Source of the DNA: Galerina marginata
Taxonomy: Eukaryota; Basidiomycota; Agaricomycetes; Agaricales; Galerinaceae
Assembly (NCBI GenBank): GCA_023014335.1
Contig: JAECYW010000020.1
Span: forward strand, 1,178,001-1,242,000
Length of the DNA stretch: 64,000 nucleotides
Direction: 5' to 3'
Positions within the stretch are counted from its first letter, which is position 1; each line of letters opens with the position of its first letter. Below the pieces are notes generated by a model. It ran no database searches, was not told the origin of the DNA, and worked only from the letters and a program-made list of their open reading frames with translations. The position numbers and the translations under genes were made by a program. This document shows positions 48,869-60,524 of this stretch, piece by piece.

Positions 48869-49931
48869 CTACTGGCTTAGTGATCCCACAATATGGCCCA
48901 TTTTCGTCGTCCACTCAGCCGTCCTCTTTATCTTGTTCCTTTTTCGTTTAAGCTTCTTACATGCTGCTTTTTCCTCCTTGATGGTGGCATCGTCTTTCTC
49001 AACCTTCTGTCGCTTCTTCGCATGCAGGTCTGGCTGGCAAGTCAAACACGGGCAGCCTCCAGGCTCATCAGCGAACCACCCCTTCCCATAGTCCACGAGA
49101 ATCTCTTGGCCAGGGGCGATATCTTCTGTCGCCTGGACGAAAAACCCGGAGGTTTCTGGGACTGCAACGTACTGGCCATTGACACGTGTCAGCCATAAAC
49201 ACGAGAATGCGGTTTTCAAGCTCACCTCCGCATTTGGAGCCAGGCAAATGTGGTTAATAAACCTGATTGGTCCGAAAAGGATTCGTTCTACCCGGGTGGA
49301 CTGATTCTGGCAGCCGCTTGGAGTGATGCAGGACACCTCTGAATGCTTCGCCCTGTTGTCCTTTGGCATGAGGCCTATGAGCTCCTGCAACACCTGCCCA
49401 TTCTTTATTGGTGCGATTGCATGGACGGCGAATCCAAGCTTCTCCGCCGGCCCCATCTTTACGCAAGACAGTTTGACAGAAGACTCCGGGTTAATCACCA
49501 TTGAATATGCAGCAATGCACCTGTTCCGATGGTCAATATACGACATCAAGGCCGAGAACAATCATGTATTACCATTCGATTATAGCCTTGCTTTCAGCGC
49601 CATGGCTCTTGAGAAGGCTGGAACTGCGGTAAAGAGACCCTGCCATCGTCATTGTAGTCTTAATATACGCCTCAGGGAAACCGAAAAATAATTTCGCTTT
49701 GCCCTCCTCGAAGGTCGAATATATCATGTCGCACGTCACTGAGTCTACAACACACTCGGATGCCAGGGTCTGCATACGGTGCAACCTGTGTTCTTTCTTC
49801 CTTGCCCTCTGCCCATACAGGCTTGAGACGATGATAGAGTCGATTCCAACGACTGCATTGGAACCAAACATTTGGTATATAAGATGGTCAGTAATGGTAG
49901 AAAGCCCTTTTCGGTCAAGAGGTCGGTCCAT
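48869..49931 (-). CDS. SET-domain lysine methyltransferase-like protein
   Basis: Two exons (49931-49573 and 49520-48869) join through a 52-bp intron, and the split Trp codon is rebuilt exactly, giving 336 residues. The SET domain starts near residue 145 (G-F-A-V-H-A). It has R-F-I-N-H near residue 206, G-Q-E-I-L-V-D-Y-G near residue 258, and a post-SET C-P-C-L-T-C near residue 277. These match the usual R-F-x-N-H-x-C-x-P-N, G-E-E-(I/L)-x-x-D-Y-G and C-x-C-x-x-C. The N-H-I-C-L-A-P-N stretch has one residue more than the consensus. The C-terminal 50 residues are Lys-rich. A longer N-terminus from 50158 is possible but crosses a repeat-like sequence, so I chose 49931. The likely role is methylation of histone or other lysines. 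Confidence 0.8.
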
Positions 49932-52060
49932 GGTCGTAGATAAGAAAGAAGTGATTCAAATGCCGAAAGAATACTTAGACCCGGATCAGGATATCCAAAA
50001 ATGGAACTGTGGCCGGCAGGAGCACCGGTAGACGCCATCAATGACCCAGTGAGAAACGCCTCGAGTGAGAGTTGAATTGAGTTAGTTCTCATGCCATCGA
50101 TTACGCCGTTAGAATTTCGAGCGCTCTCAAGTACTTTCTGACACTTATTTCTTGGCATCTCTGGGCATCACCTTTTTCAAAATCAGAGGTGGAATTTGGC
50201 GTGCAGGCTTCGTGCTGACAAACTCGGTAAGGCTTCTTCAAGAATTCCTAAGTTCAACTTTGGTTCAACTCGTTCCTTTGCCACGTACCACCACCTTGAC
50301 TTCTGCGAACTCCTCCCACTTCGACTTTTGCCCGCCTCGACTGCGTCCTATTGATGTCTCGTCACCTTCTCTCCATCGTATAGGCTCTCTCTATTTTAAG
50401 CAACTATCCCTCTTTCCTTCTAGCCAACAGCCAGCAAGCACGACGGCGGATACTGGAGTTGATGGGTACGTCTACAAGGCATGTCTCTCAGACTGAATTC
50501 TTACTATAGTCCATAGATACCTTTCCACCACCTTCAGGGTACATTCTCCGCGCCTACGGCGTCTACTAAACTACAGGGTATGTTATTGGAATTTGGCCCG
50601 CTTTTTTTCTCTCTGTTGATTGCCAACTCGTTCTAGTACTAAATACACCGCTGACGTAGGAAGGATTTGGGGATCTGGGGTCAGTAGGTGTGCATTTGGT
50701 TACTATTTCAATTTGAGGGACCTGTCACATCAGTAAGTGGGCCTTGTCATCGTTTTTGTGCCTCCTCCTGATGTCTTTCTAATAGGCTGTTAGTCCGAAA
50801 GGTGGCGGGGGTTAGTTAGACGTCAGAAGGCCTTGTCTCGGTGCAGTAGCTACTAGCAATAGCATTATTTATCTTACTTTACATGAATACACTCTATTTC
50901 ACGCGATTTCACTACATTGTAATTGAGCGGTATTGATTGGGATTGAGAGAATTCAAGCAGCATGAGAAACAAGTTGGAATCTACCGCGCTCGAACGCGCT
51001 CGAGGGCACCCGATGAGCGGCCTAAAAATGCTTGATGGAATGGAGTCAGTTCGAGTGGAATAGAGCGTGCGCTAATTTACTCGATATCACACGAGTCTAC
51101 TCGATCTGACTCGAGAAATTATCGAGTGATTCTCATTTTTTATGATGAGATCGAGCGTGATCGAGTGAATCGATATCACTCAATTCTGCTTGATCCCACT
51201 CGAGCGTTTCTCACTGGGACATTGTAATACCTATGACCTACCTTTCCTCAGTCTATGATGGACAATTCTACCCGTTAAGCTCTCCACCTTACTGGAAGGT
51301 TCAGCAGTAAATTAAATAAAATGAAATAGCTTCCGCTAGCTCGTGCAGACTTGTGCTCTCATCACCTTGTTTGTACTTTGTATGTGTCTTCGATGATCAG
51401 CGCACCCGGTGAAAGTCGGCCATGAGCTAGTCTGAGGATATTCGATCTCAATCGAGCATGCAAGAAGACATGGACACCAACCGAAACCGTCCCTGTGCAG
51501 ATTTGAGTTTGTGTACTTCGTACGTTCGCGCTCATAATTGGAGAAATCCGTCGAAGTTGAGGTGAATGCAAGGAGCTTGTTGAAGATAGTCTCCGTCCCT
51601 TTTGACTTCGTAGGAAGTAATGTGAGATTGGCCATGGTATTTTACATCACTGAAATACGTTTAGCCAATGCGGAGAAAGGTATGTAAACGACACACCAGA
51701 CAACCCTCTTCCAGTCTTTTCTGCCAAAACGATTGACGAAAGGCCTCTTCATACTCCCTATTGGCAGCTATAGGCCATGGTGAATTGTTGAGCGGAGTAG
51801 TTGCAGTGAAATGAGAGGGTGAAAAAAGGAGAGCGAAATATTACGGCAGGAGGAGGCGAATATTGATGAGAATGTTATTGCTTACCGAAAGTCGTGAGAC
51901 TAGAGATCGGTGTGGCGAAGATCAATGTGGTAGAAAGCCTCCATCAACAATGACCGCAGTAAAGAACAAAGTATAATGCCCAACTCAGAAGTACTTCCAT
52001 CTAAAGAAATTCTGAAAGCTCGTACGATCTAAAATAAGGCGCCCATGGGTGATAAACGGC
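49932..52060. other. Gene-poor stretch with a CTCGA-rich repeat
   Basis: No supported gene after the SET start. 50955-51225 is densely filled with CTCGA and ATCGAG words and has short inverted ends (GAGAAAC), like a MITE. A related 23-base segment lies at 50047-50069. The minus frame at 51635-51336 is unsupported. Confidence 0.4.
50955..51225. repeat. CTCGA-rich MITE-like sequence
   Basis: It begins near ATGAGAAAC and ends near GTTTCTCACTGG. Many CTCGAG, ATCGAG and CACTCGA words on both strands allow extensive pairing. The right end closely resembles the segment at 50047-50069. No coding frame. Confidence 0.5.
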
Positions 52061-53751
52061 TATGGAACATATAGTGGGTCATAAATCAAACATGAAAGCA
52101 GGAAAAAAATAAGCAATTTGTGAGGGTGTGATTGAGATTCGCTTTTTTTTGAACACGGTCTTTCAGACCAACTTTTTTTGAACACGCTTTTTTGGATTAA
52201 CTTTTTTTGAACGCACTATTTTTGAACGACTTTTCTTCAACGCACTTTTTGAAAGTGAAATTTTTGGAATGTGCATCTTGAAATCGACTGAATTTGGCCC
52301 ATGTCGAGGACTTCAAATTTCGAAGTTTCCTGTGTAGCCAATCATTGTGCATTGGGATCCCCGTCGGAGTGCCTGATAATAGATTAGATTAAATTCAGTC
52401 TATCAGCGCTGGGCAGTCAGGCAGCGTCAATTCCTCACTGGCAATCTATCTGCTTAGACCGCGGACCGTCACCACGCCTGCAATGCGCCGAACTGAGCAG
52501 GTGAAGCTCAGCACTCAATATGTCTCCAAATACTAGCTACTCGGCGCTCAGCTCCTCCCAAGTTTCAAAGCAAATAGACCACTGAAAGACCCCCGCATAA
52601 GACAACGTCTTGACGGAAAGGGATCCAGATGGGGTCAAGTCATCCGCTGCCAACGATATGTCTGAATCATCGGAACAAGCGCCTATTTCTAATTTAAGCG
52701 CCCGGTTATCAGTGCTCTGGAACGCAAGATAATACCGCCCTCCCCACTGTCGTCCTGAAGACCAAATTAATCAATTACTCTATGAACCGCACTGCATTTC
52801 TTATTGACAAATTGTCTCTCCTTAAAATACCACTGTGAGTTAATTTACAGAGTCAGAACATCTGTTTCGACCTCGAGCGCCGTTAGTTTCCTCCATCGTT
52901 TGCAATTCCCGCCTCGATCTCAGACCTTGTCAACAGCTTAGCCCCTTGTTCCGACTTTGTACTTCGACTCCCACCTTCCATTTCGTGATTTTGATAGACG
53001 CTCCGAGCCCCGAATTGTATCGGAGCACCTCTACAACCCACCATTATTTCAAATGAACTCCGAACTATACTCCCGAGTCCAAATTAAGAGCTGTGACTCT
53101 ATAATAATGTAAATACGCAGTATATACGTACATAAGGGCTGTATAGGAGCTTGTAGATATACCTTAGCATTCTTAACAGGTACCTGATCTGGTACCCGCA
53201 TCTTACCAAGGTCTATAGGACCGTTGGGATAGAGTATTGAAGCAGGCTTACTTTCTTTGAAGCTTTGCAGACAGTTGTTTAGATGATAGACGCATTGACC
53301 GGTGAGCTTCACCTGCTCAATTCGGCACATTGCAGGCGTGGTGACGGTCCGCGGTCTAAGCAGATAGATTGCCAGTGAGGAATTGACGCTGCCTGACTGC
53401 CCAGCGCTGATAGACTGAATTTAATCTAATCTATTATCAGGCACTCCGACGGGGATCCCAATGCACAATGATTGGCTACACAGGAAACTTCGAAATTTGA
53501 AGTCCTCGACATGGGCCAAATTCAGTCGATTTCAAGATGCACATTCCAAAAATTTCACTTTCAAAAAGTGCGTTGAAGAAAAGTCGTTCAAAAATAGTGC
53601 GTTCAAAAAAAGTTAATCCAAAAAAGCGTATTCAAAAAAAGTTGGTCTGAAAGACCGTGTTCAAAAAAAGCGAATCTCAATCACACCCTCACAAATTGCT
53701 TATTTTTTTCCTGCTTTCATGTTTGATTTATGACCCACTATATGTTCCATA
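52061..53751. mobile_element. Foldback element with 449-450 bp inverted arms
   Basis: The left arm (52061-52510) is repeated nearly perfectly in inverted orientation at 53303-53751, around a 792-bp spacer. Each arm holds several copies of a TTTTTTTGAACAC-like unit next to a TCTTTCAGA motif, then unique sequence. The spacer contains only a 93-codon minus frame (53330-53049) of no known type and runs into the right arm. Long arms and no transposase suggest a foldback or Mutator-like non-autonomous element. I could not find a 9-bp target duplication in the immediate flanks. Such a structure can also form a large hairpin in DNA or RNA. Confidence 0.8.
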
Positions 53752-54885
53752 TATTGATCCATAGAGACTGGGGTCGAGTCTAGTCTGTCGGTGGGTTACG
53801 GACATGCAACGTGTCACGTTAGTGATATCCAATGAGATTTAAAATAAGGTAAATGCGTCGATTATGAAGTATGAAATCGTTGAGTAAATTAGCACAGTCC
53901 ACATAAATCGTTCACGATCGCCCTTCACCCCGAAACTCTCGACGTTGGTTACATGCAACGCTAGGCTTTCCCAACCCTCGAAACTCGAAGCTGCCTGACC
54001 GCTAAAAATAGCGCCGCAGTTTCGTTTCGTTCCTTTCACAAGCAGATGGAAGTTGTACGCACAAGCGATTGGTGCCACGAGTCTAGACATTCATGACTAT
54101 CCGGGTGCACTTCTATACTCACGACGTGTTAATTTATCGGCTTGATGTTGGAAAGGGTGTAATAGAATATTGCAGACGTTTCTGGCCAGTCCAGGATCGG
54201 AGTGTGAAGTTTTCCAGTCGTAAATCGGTTGGTCCAGTCGGTACGATTTTCACGTCATGCGTCATTTCGAAGGGCACATTTAATTTAAGGCAACACTTAG
54301 GAGTGGCGCTGACCATGCCATCCCCGCGGGAATGTTGAGCACGTTTCATCTCCAAAAACCTGCAATATGCTTGACATACCGCGTATACATAGCTGCGTTC
54401 AAATTTTCCATTCGTAAAGCTAGGTATGAACACCGTAGTGACTTGTATTTTCAGCATTTTTTCAACAGTAGCACATTCAGAGGTCCTTAAAGTCACCAAA
54501 GCTGACATTTGAGGGTACTTGAAGCGATCTACGGGTTTGGAGATTAAAAGGATGCTCGAGACCGCGAAATTCAGTGCCAGGTCACCGAGCCTTCAAACTG
54601 CCGTTCCCTAACTTTGTCAAAGGTTATTCGTTCGCTTCAATTCCTTTTTCAGCACCTTTAGGGAGTTCACGCGATTACAGTAATGTAAAAATTTCCATTG
54701 AAATGTACCTTTATAAGGTCACTACGAGGCTGAAGCTGTTTCAACTCAGGTTTTGACGCGCTCACGGCGCGCCTTGTCTGAATTTCCCGAATTTTTGATT
54801 TGGGATCAAAATCCCGCGTCGCCAACTTTTCTGCAAATAGCAATAAATGTAATAACGCATGAGCTCAATAGATTTATTATAGAAT
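53752..54885. repeat. Intergenic stretch with a second copy of the TIR-element family
   Basis: Two minus frames (54090-53839 and 54508-54134) are unassigned and may be remnants. 54480-54600 matches 22633-22760. 54605-54660 matches the ends of the element at 41.5-42.3 kb (CTAACTTTGTC then TTTTTCAGCACC). 54765-54845 matches its interior at 41815-41890. Confidence 0.45.
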
Positions 54886-57800
54886 TCATATTTTACGCGT
54901 AGAACGTCTAGGGTACCTGCGAGCAGCCTCAGTTGCAGGGTGTTGGCTGTTTTCGGAAGTGGCCGTTGCCACAGCATGTGAGGAAGCAGCCTTGGCCGCC
55001 GCCTGTCGGCGTTTCTTGCGTGGATTAGCTTTTTCCGCAGCCAGTGCCATTCCCTGGATAATTTCAGCATCGATAATCACCTCGTCTCCAAGGGCGGTCC
55101 ATGGCATGGGTCGGAAAAGATGCTCGGGGTCCGAATAGTCGAGATGGAACTTAGTGACGAGGAAGGCCGCGATATATATAGCGCGCTTGGCGATAGGTTG
55201 AAGCGAATTACAATCGATTTCCTGGGTCTCTCCGATTTTTTTGGCCTTCTTGGTCTTATTGATTTCGTCGATGTTGCGCTCACTGGTAAGATGCGTGTTG
55301 ATGTACGCCACCATAAGAGCGCACAGTTCAACGTCTTCATCCTCTTTCGGGCTGAGAAAAAGATCGGGGCAAAGGATCATCCGGCAGAGGGATGTAAGAG
55401 GTTTGCGATGGTAAGCTAGAAATGATTAATTACATCGAAATGATCAAAAGCAATATGCGTACTTTGAGGACCAGCTTGAATCATACGCTCCAGCATCGCC
55501 GCCAGAGTCAGCTGCGAGCTCGAGTGGTGTTGGTTGGTCGTACCAGGTTTCACGATGTCGTAGTATCGCGCGGCCTCCGTGAAATGGAGCGTACCGAACG
55601 TGAAAATGTGGCCACCTATGACAACAGACTTGCACGGAGTAAATACCTCATGCCAGATATTGGGAGGTTGAAATCTATAGCAAAAAAATAAGCGCGAGAT
55701 TGATGACATATGGGAAAGGAAATTACATGATATAACCCTCCTTACCAAAGATGCAGTAGCGCTCGGCATCTTCGGTATATGACCAACACCACACACCATT
55801 ATACTTAGCTTGTTGGTATCTATGATTATGGCGGTGAAGGTCCTCCAACGAACCACAGTCTTTCGCAGTTTTCGGGACGTCGATGATCCAGAACTTCTGA
55901 CCGGACGATATGGCCGTCCACGTTCCAGTCCCAGAGGCATCGTGATGTATATAGGTATGGAACAGGGGATGATGTTGAAGTGCCCAGACTCGAGATCCCT
56001 TCATGTCGACGGGCATGGTTTGAAAGTATTTAACCGCCTGGTCAACGGACGTGTATCCATCGTCAACGTGGCTAAATGATGTGAGCGAGGGCTAAAATCA
56101 GTAAAGATATACTCACGAAACCAGGAGGGGATGCCTCGCATGACCACTCGGAGAATCGAGAATGGCCTGGATCGAGGCCGGGTCCTTCATGTTCTCCAAG
56201 AACGTTTTAATAGGGACGTTCTCGATATGCGGTTTTTCGATATTTCCTTCTCTTTTCAACGTATCTACAGATACCATAAGTTATCAAGGCCAACAGAAAG
56301 GAAATCATTAATTTACCGTGCACTTCAAAGGTACGGGTATCCTGAATGATCAGACTTTCGAAGAGGCCTTTCGCCGATAGCTCGATGCGATCGGTATCAG
56401 AACAGTTTTCTACTACCACCATTCTTCCGTTAGCCATACCTTCCTTGATCTTCGAGGACAATTCAGTGATGTTCAGGGATGTATAATCCAAATAGTCGAC
56501 ATGAGGTGAATCACGCGCATCGCGAACATTGGGCACAAGTTCTTCAAGATGGGCACTCAGCTAGGGCATATCAATGAAACCACAGAATCTAGACAAGAAA
56601 GAAAACGCACAAATTCGAGGGCATTCGTTCCCGGTTTATTTTTGTCATCGATGAAAGGCAGTCTCGTTCTGTACTCGCCCGCCCACAAAGCCCAGGACTT
56701 GCACGGAGTAAATACCTCATGCCAGATATTGGGAGGTTGAAATCTATAGCAAAAAAATAAGCGCGAGATTGATGACATATGGGAAAGGAAATTACATGAT
56801 ATAACCCTCCTTACCAAAGATGCAGTAGCGCTCGGCATCTTCGGTATATGACCAACACCACACACCATTATACTTAGCTTGTTGGTATCTATGATTATGG
56901 CGGTGAAGGTCCTCCAACGAACCACAGTCTTTCGCAGTTTTCGGGACGTCGATGATCCAGAACTTCTGACCGGACGATATGGCCGTCCACGTTCCAGTCC
57001 CAGAGGCATCGTGATGTATATAGGTATGGAACAGGGGATGATGTTGAAGTGCCCAGACTCGAGATCCCTTCATGTCGACGGGCATGGTTTGAAAGTATTT
57101 AACCGCCTGGTCAACGGACGTGTATCCATCGTCAACGTGGCTAAATGATGTGAGCGAGGGCTAAAATCAGTAAAGATATACTCACGAAACCAGGAGGGGA
57201 TGCCTCGCATGACCACTCGGAGAATCGAGAATGGCCTGGATCGAGGCCGGGTCCTTCATGTTCTCCAAGAACGTTTTAATAGGGACGTTCTCGATATGCG
57301 GTTTTTCGATATTTCCTTCTCTTTTCAACGTATCTACAGATACCATAAGTTATCAAGGCCAACAGAAAGGAAATCATTAATTTACCGTGCACTTCAAAGG
57401 TACGGGTATCCTGAATGATCAGACTTTCGAAGAGGCCTTTCGCCGATAGCTCGATGCGATCGGTATCAGAACAGTTTTCTACTACCACCATTCTTCCGTT
57501 AGCCATACCTTCCTTGATCTTCGAGGACAATTCAGTGATGTTCAGGGATGTATAATCCAAATAGTCGACATGAGGTGAATCACGCGCATCGCGAACATTG
57601 GGCACAAGTTCTTCAAGATGGGCACTCAGCTAGGGCATATCAATGAAACCACAGAATCTAGACAAGAAAGAAAACGCACAAATTTGAGGGCATTCGTTCC
57701 CGGTTTATTTTTGTCATCGATGAAAGGCAGTCTCGTTCTGTACTCGCCCGCCCACAAAGCCCAGGGCGACCGTTCATCGATAACCACGTCGGGGTCCGGG

Positions 57801-58483
57801 AGAACATCTTTGAAGGGCCCTGCGGGTTTCTCGGCGTAAACCCCTGAGGAAGGAAGTGTTGAAGAAAAAGGAGGCGATGCATTATGATGAGGTGGCGTTG
57901 AAGAACAGGGAGGTGTTGAAGGACGACGAGGAGGCGTTCGGGCCGACATGGCGCGTGGGGAAGAAGGGGAGTCTGACATAGAGTACAAATATCCGTCCTG
58001 TCCATCCTCCAAAGAATCGACAGTGGGTAAGGTGTGGGCTGAGGCCGCTGGGGAGGGATAAGATGTCTGATGGGCGTGTAAATGGGAAGGGCCAGCTTCA
58101 GCGTATGTCTGGCGCGTCGACGGACCAGCGTAAGACTCTGAAATCATCGATGGATCATCGTCAACGCGGGCCTTCTTGCGTGGACGGGTGATCTGAACTG
58201 GTTCTGGCTTGTTTTTCCGGCTTATTGGAAGTGATCAGTTATAGGTCGTATGAAATGGTCTTGGAAACGATACACACTAATTCTTTCGAGACGCTATCCG
58301 GTGGTATTCCAGATTCGCTTCCCTCTCTGCGCGCTGCTCATCACTAACAGATATATGAAAAAAGGTTGGTATAGGCAAAGCTTTGCCGACCTACTTCAGG
58401 CGAGAGGGATCGACTTTTCTCCGAGTTAGCCCGGCCTTAGCCTGATTGCTTGCAGACTGGAGAGAAAAGTTGATCATAGACAT
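54886..58483 (-). CDS. JmjC-domain protein with tandemly duplicated JmjC domain
   Basis: The start at 58483 opens a 30-codon exon. Short introns lead to a basic region (R-P-R-K-K-A-R, nuclear-signal-like) and a Ser/Pro-rich linker. The JmjC region follows twice because exons lie in a 1,069-bp tandem duplication. Each copy has H-H-D-A-S-G-T-G-T-W-T (the H-x-D pair), G-Q-K-F-W-I-I-D, and N-I-W-H-E-V-F-T-P (the second His), so all three iron ligands are present. At the duplication junction the first copy's T-P-C-K-S runs in frame into W-A-L-W-A-G-E of the second. After the second copy the protein continues V-V-I-G-G-H and ends at 54886 with an Ala/Lys-rich, basic tail. JmjC enzymes are 2-oxoglutarate/Fe dioxygenases, often histone demethylases. 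The unduplicated ancestor would have been a normal single-domain protein. Confidence 0.75.
55627..57764. repeat. 1,069-bp direct tandem duplication within the JmjC gene
   Basis: Copies at 55627-56695 and 56696-57764 follow each other without a spacer. The only difference I noticed is 56616 C versus 57685 T, which changes Glu to Lys on the coding strand. It covers the JmjC domain and its introns. No longer homology at the edges was seen. It is very recent, or could be an assembly artefact. Confidence 0.92.
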
Positions 58484-60524
58484 GGATGGAATGCAGCACT
58501 TGCGACACAATGCGCCTGGTCAATGGTGGCGGATGGTGGTGCCGCGTCACGGTTTGTTTTTCTCTTCTACACGCGACGTTCCCACGAGTGGCGTGATGTT
58601 TTGAACCGGATCAATGAGTATTCGCCGCTTCATGGTCTTCCGGTTTCGTTTCTATATTCGGAATCAAAAATCGATGTCGCCGCCTTCCGGTTTCGTTACC
58701 ATATTCGGCATCAAAAATCCATGTGCCAGGAGATTCCGAATTTCGTGACTCTGCCTCCAATCCGTCCGCCTGCCTTCGCCTGTCCGCTTTTTCGAACAGG
58801 TGACCGACACATTCTACGATGAACACGGGGCTCACCTGCCGTGACCAATGCACGTGCCTCAGTCATCAACGCGTCGCGCTTCCGATATTGGAGGAGAAAC
58901 GAAGTCACTGCATGCCTTATACACCCCACCGTGAAGTAATTTTTTCAGTACACCCTTTATAAAAATCTTGTAAAACTGTTTTTGCTTCGTTGTATGTCGC
59001 CTCGAGGACCGATGATGCATCTCGCCTCCGGTACAACTATATAGTAAAGCAACAAAATGTTTATACTTATACAAATTATAATTTTTTTTTTTTTGGCCTG
59101 CAAGGCATCTGCTTGGACGCTTTCTTGTCAGTTCTAGTGGTGTAGTCGGTGTTTGGTACTAAGTATTGCTAAATTAGGGTAATTCCTTTGCATCATGTTC
59201 TTCCGGGGTTTCCAGAAGCTGTTGTGTATCGGTGATAATTGCGCAATGAGTTCCAATCCAATGGGTACTGTTCGTTCTTGGCATTACTGAAGTCAGATTA
59301 TTTTGCCATGAGTCAAATCGCAAGTTATGTCGCTTATGTTTTGCCAATGAATTTTGCAGTCAGATGTATCACCATATACTGACGGCTAAATATATAGTCA
59401 AAATCCAAACGGCCCGACATTTTGACCGCCATCAAAACAGTCCGGGCGCAGTAGTGTGGGACACGATCACCTCCATGGATGTACCGGGGGTTCGTCCATT
59501 GACCACTCGGCATTTTACACATTACTCTCCTTCCCGTTGCCTCCAGGTAGATGTGATCATTTCATTAATTCATATATTCCTAGCTGTTTTTATTCTCGCC
59601 TCCGTAACTGACACCACCGTGTTTTTTTCGTCAGAGGGTGTACCGCTCATTTGTTCGCGGATAGGAACTATCGAGAAGCCACTGAGGGTATAAATTTACA
59701 GGGAGTTACGTGCATAATATATATCAGGGTGAGCGTGGGTCCGAGTATTTCTTCTCGACGAACCATACTTCTCACTAGATTGTCCTTTGGTGGAAACTCT
59801 GTTCGACGATCACCGCATTTAATCAAACTCGGACAGGAAAATAGCTCTTTAAAATACGGACTAAGTTGTAGACGTCTTTTATATTTAATATATTCTACAT
59901 GCTACAAAAGGCATCTATATTTTGGTCTTAAATAACTAAAAACAATATCTTTATCTTGGTCAGTAATCTAAATAATACCTGACAACTTTCTATCCGAATC
60001 AGCCGTTAAAATGCAGAACAACATACAAAGGATTTTCATATCTTAAGTGCCGAAGACTTTCCGAGAGAGTTCGGCATTTCAAAAGGAGAGACTTACTGCG
60101 GCTTAGGGTTGAACGGCGTTTTAATTTTGTTAATGGAGGAAAGAAAATACCAAAACGCCGATGTATTTAAACTTCGAGTATTTTGAATGCCGAACTCGCT
60201 GGGAGTAACTTTGCAGTTAACAAAGGGATCAAGTATTTAGAATAAACGCCAAGATATAAACGGTGTCTGAAGCCAATTCAGTATCAAAAGTATAAGAGGC
60301 GCCAGTAGCCCGACCAAAATCTGACATGCAAAACATTTTATTATCGAGGTTTATATTTTAGATGTTGAATTCGCTACAGTCAATGCATTCAAAAGGCTTT
60401 TATATATTGGGACCCCCGATGTGAAATAATCATGAGCGTGAGACGGAGTTGTCCATCTCACTATGTCTCTTATCAGCGCCCACATTCTCTTTATATTAAC
60501 GTAAACGGCTATTAGTATATATCA
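58484..60524. other. Gene-poor stretch between the JmjC and TET/JBP genes
   Basis: No supported gene. 58545-58730 carries two copies of the dispersed GTTTCGTT..ATTCGG..ATCAAAAATC repeat. A poly-T run lies at about 59080-59094. 59,300-59,935 has unassigned plus frames. 60067-60197 is a small hairpin-forming element. As both flanking genes point left, it includes the TET/JBP 3' end and the JmjC promoter. Confidence 0.45.
60067..60197. repeat. Small inverted-repeat (MITE-like) element
   Basis: GAGTTCGGCATTTCAAAA at 60067-60084 is matched, with one base missing, by the reverse complement at 60181-60197. The interior is about 96 bp and non-coding. Confidence 0.5.

Noticed and set aside
52061..53751. 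Autonomous Mutator-like transposon
   Set aside because: The spacer has no transposase frame and no 9-bp target duplication was found.
53839..54508. Two adjacent minus frames as one gene
   Set aside because: I could not find a splice join or shared family content.
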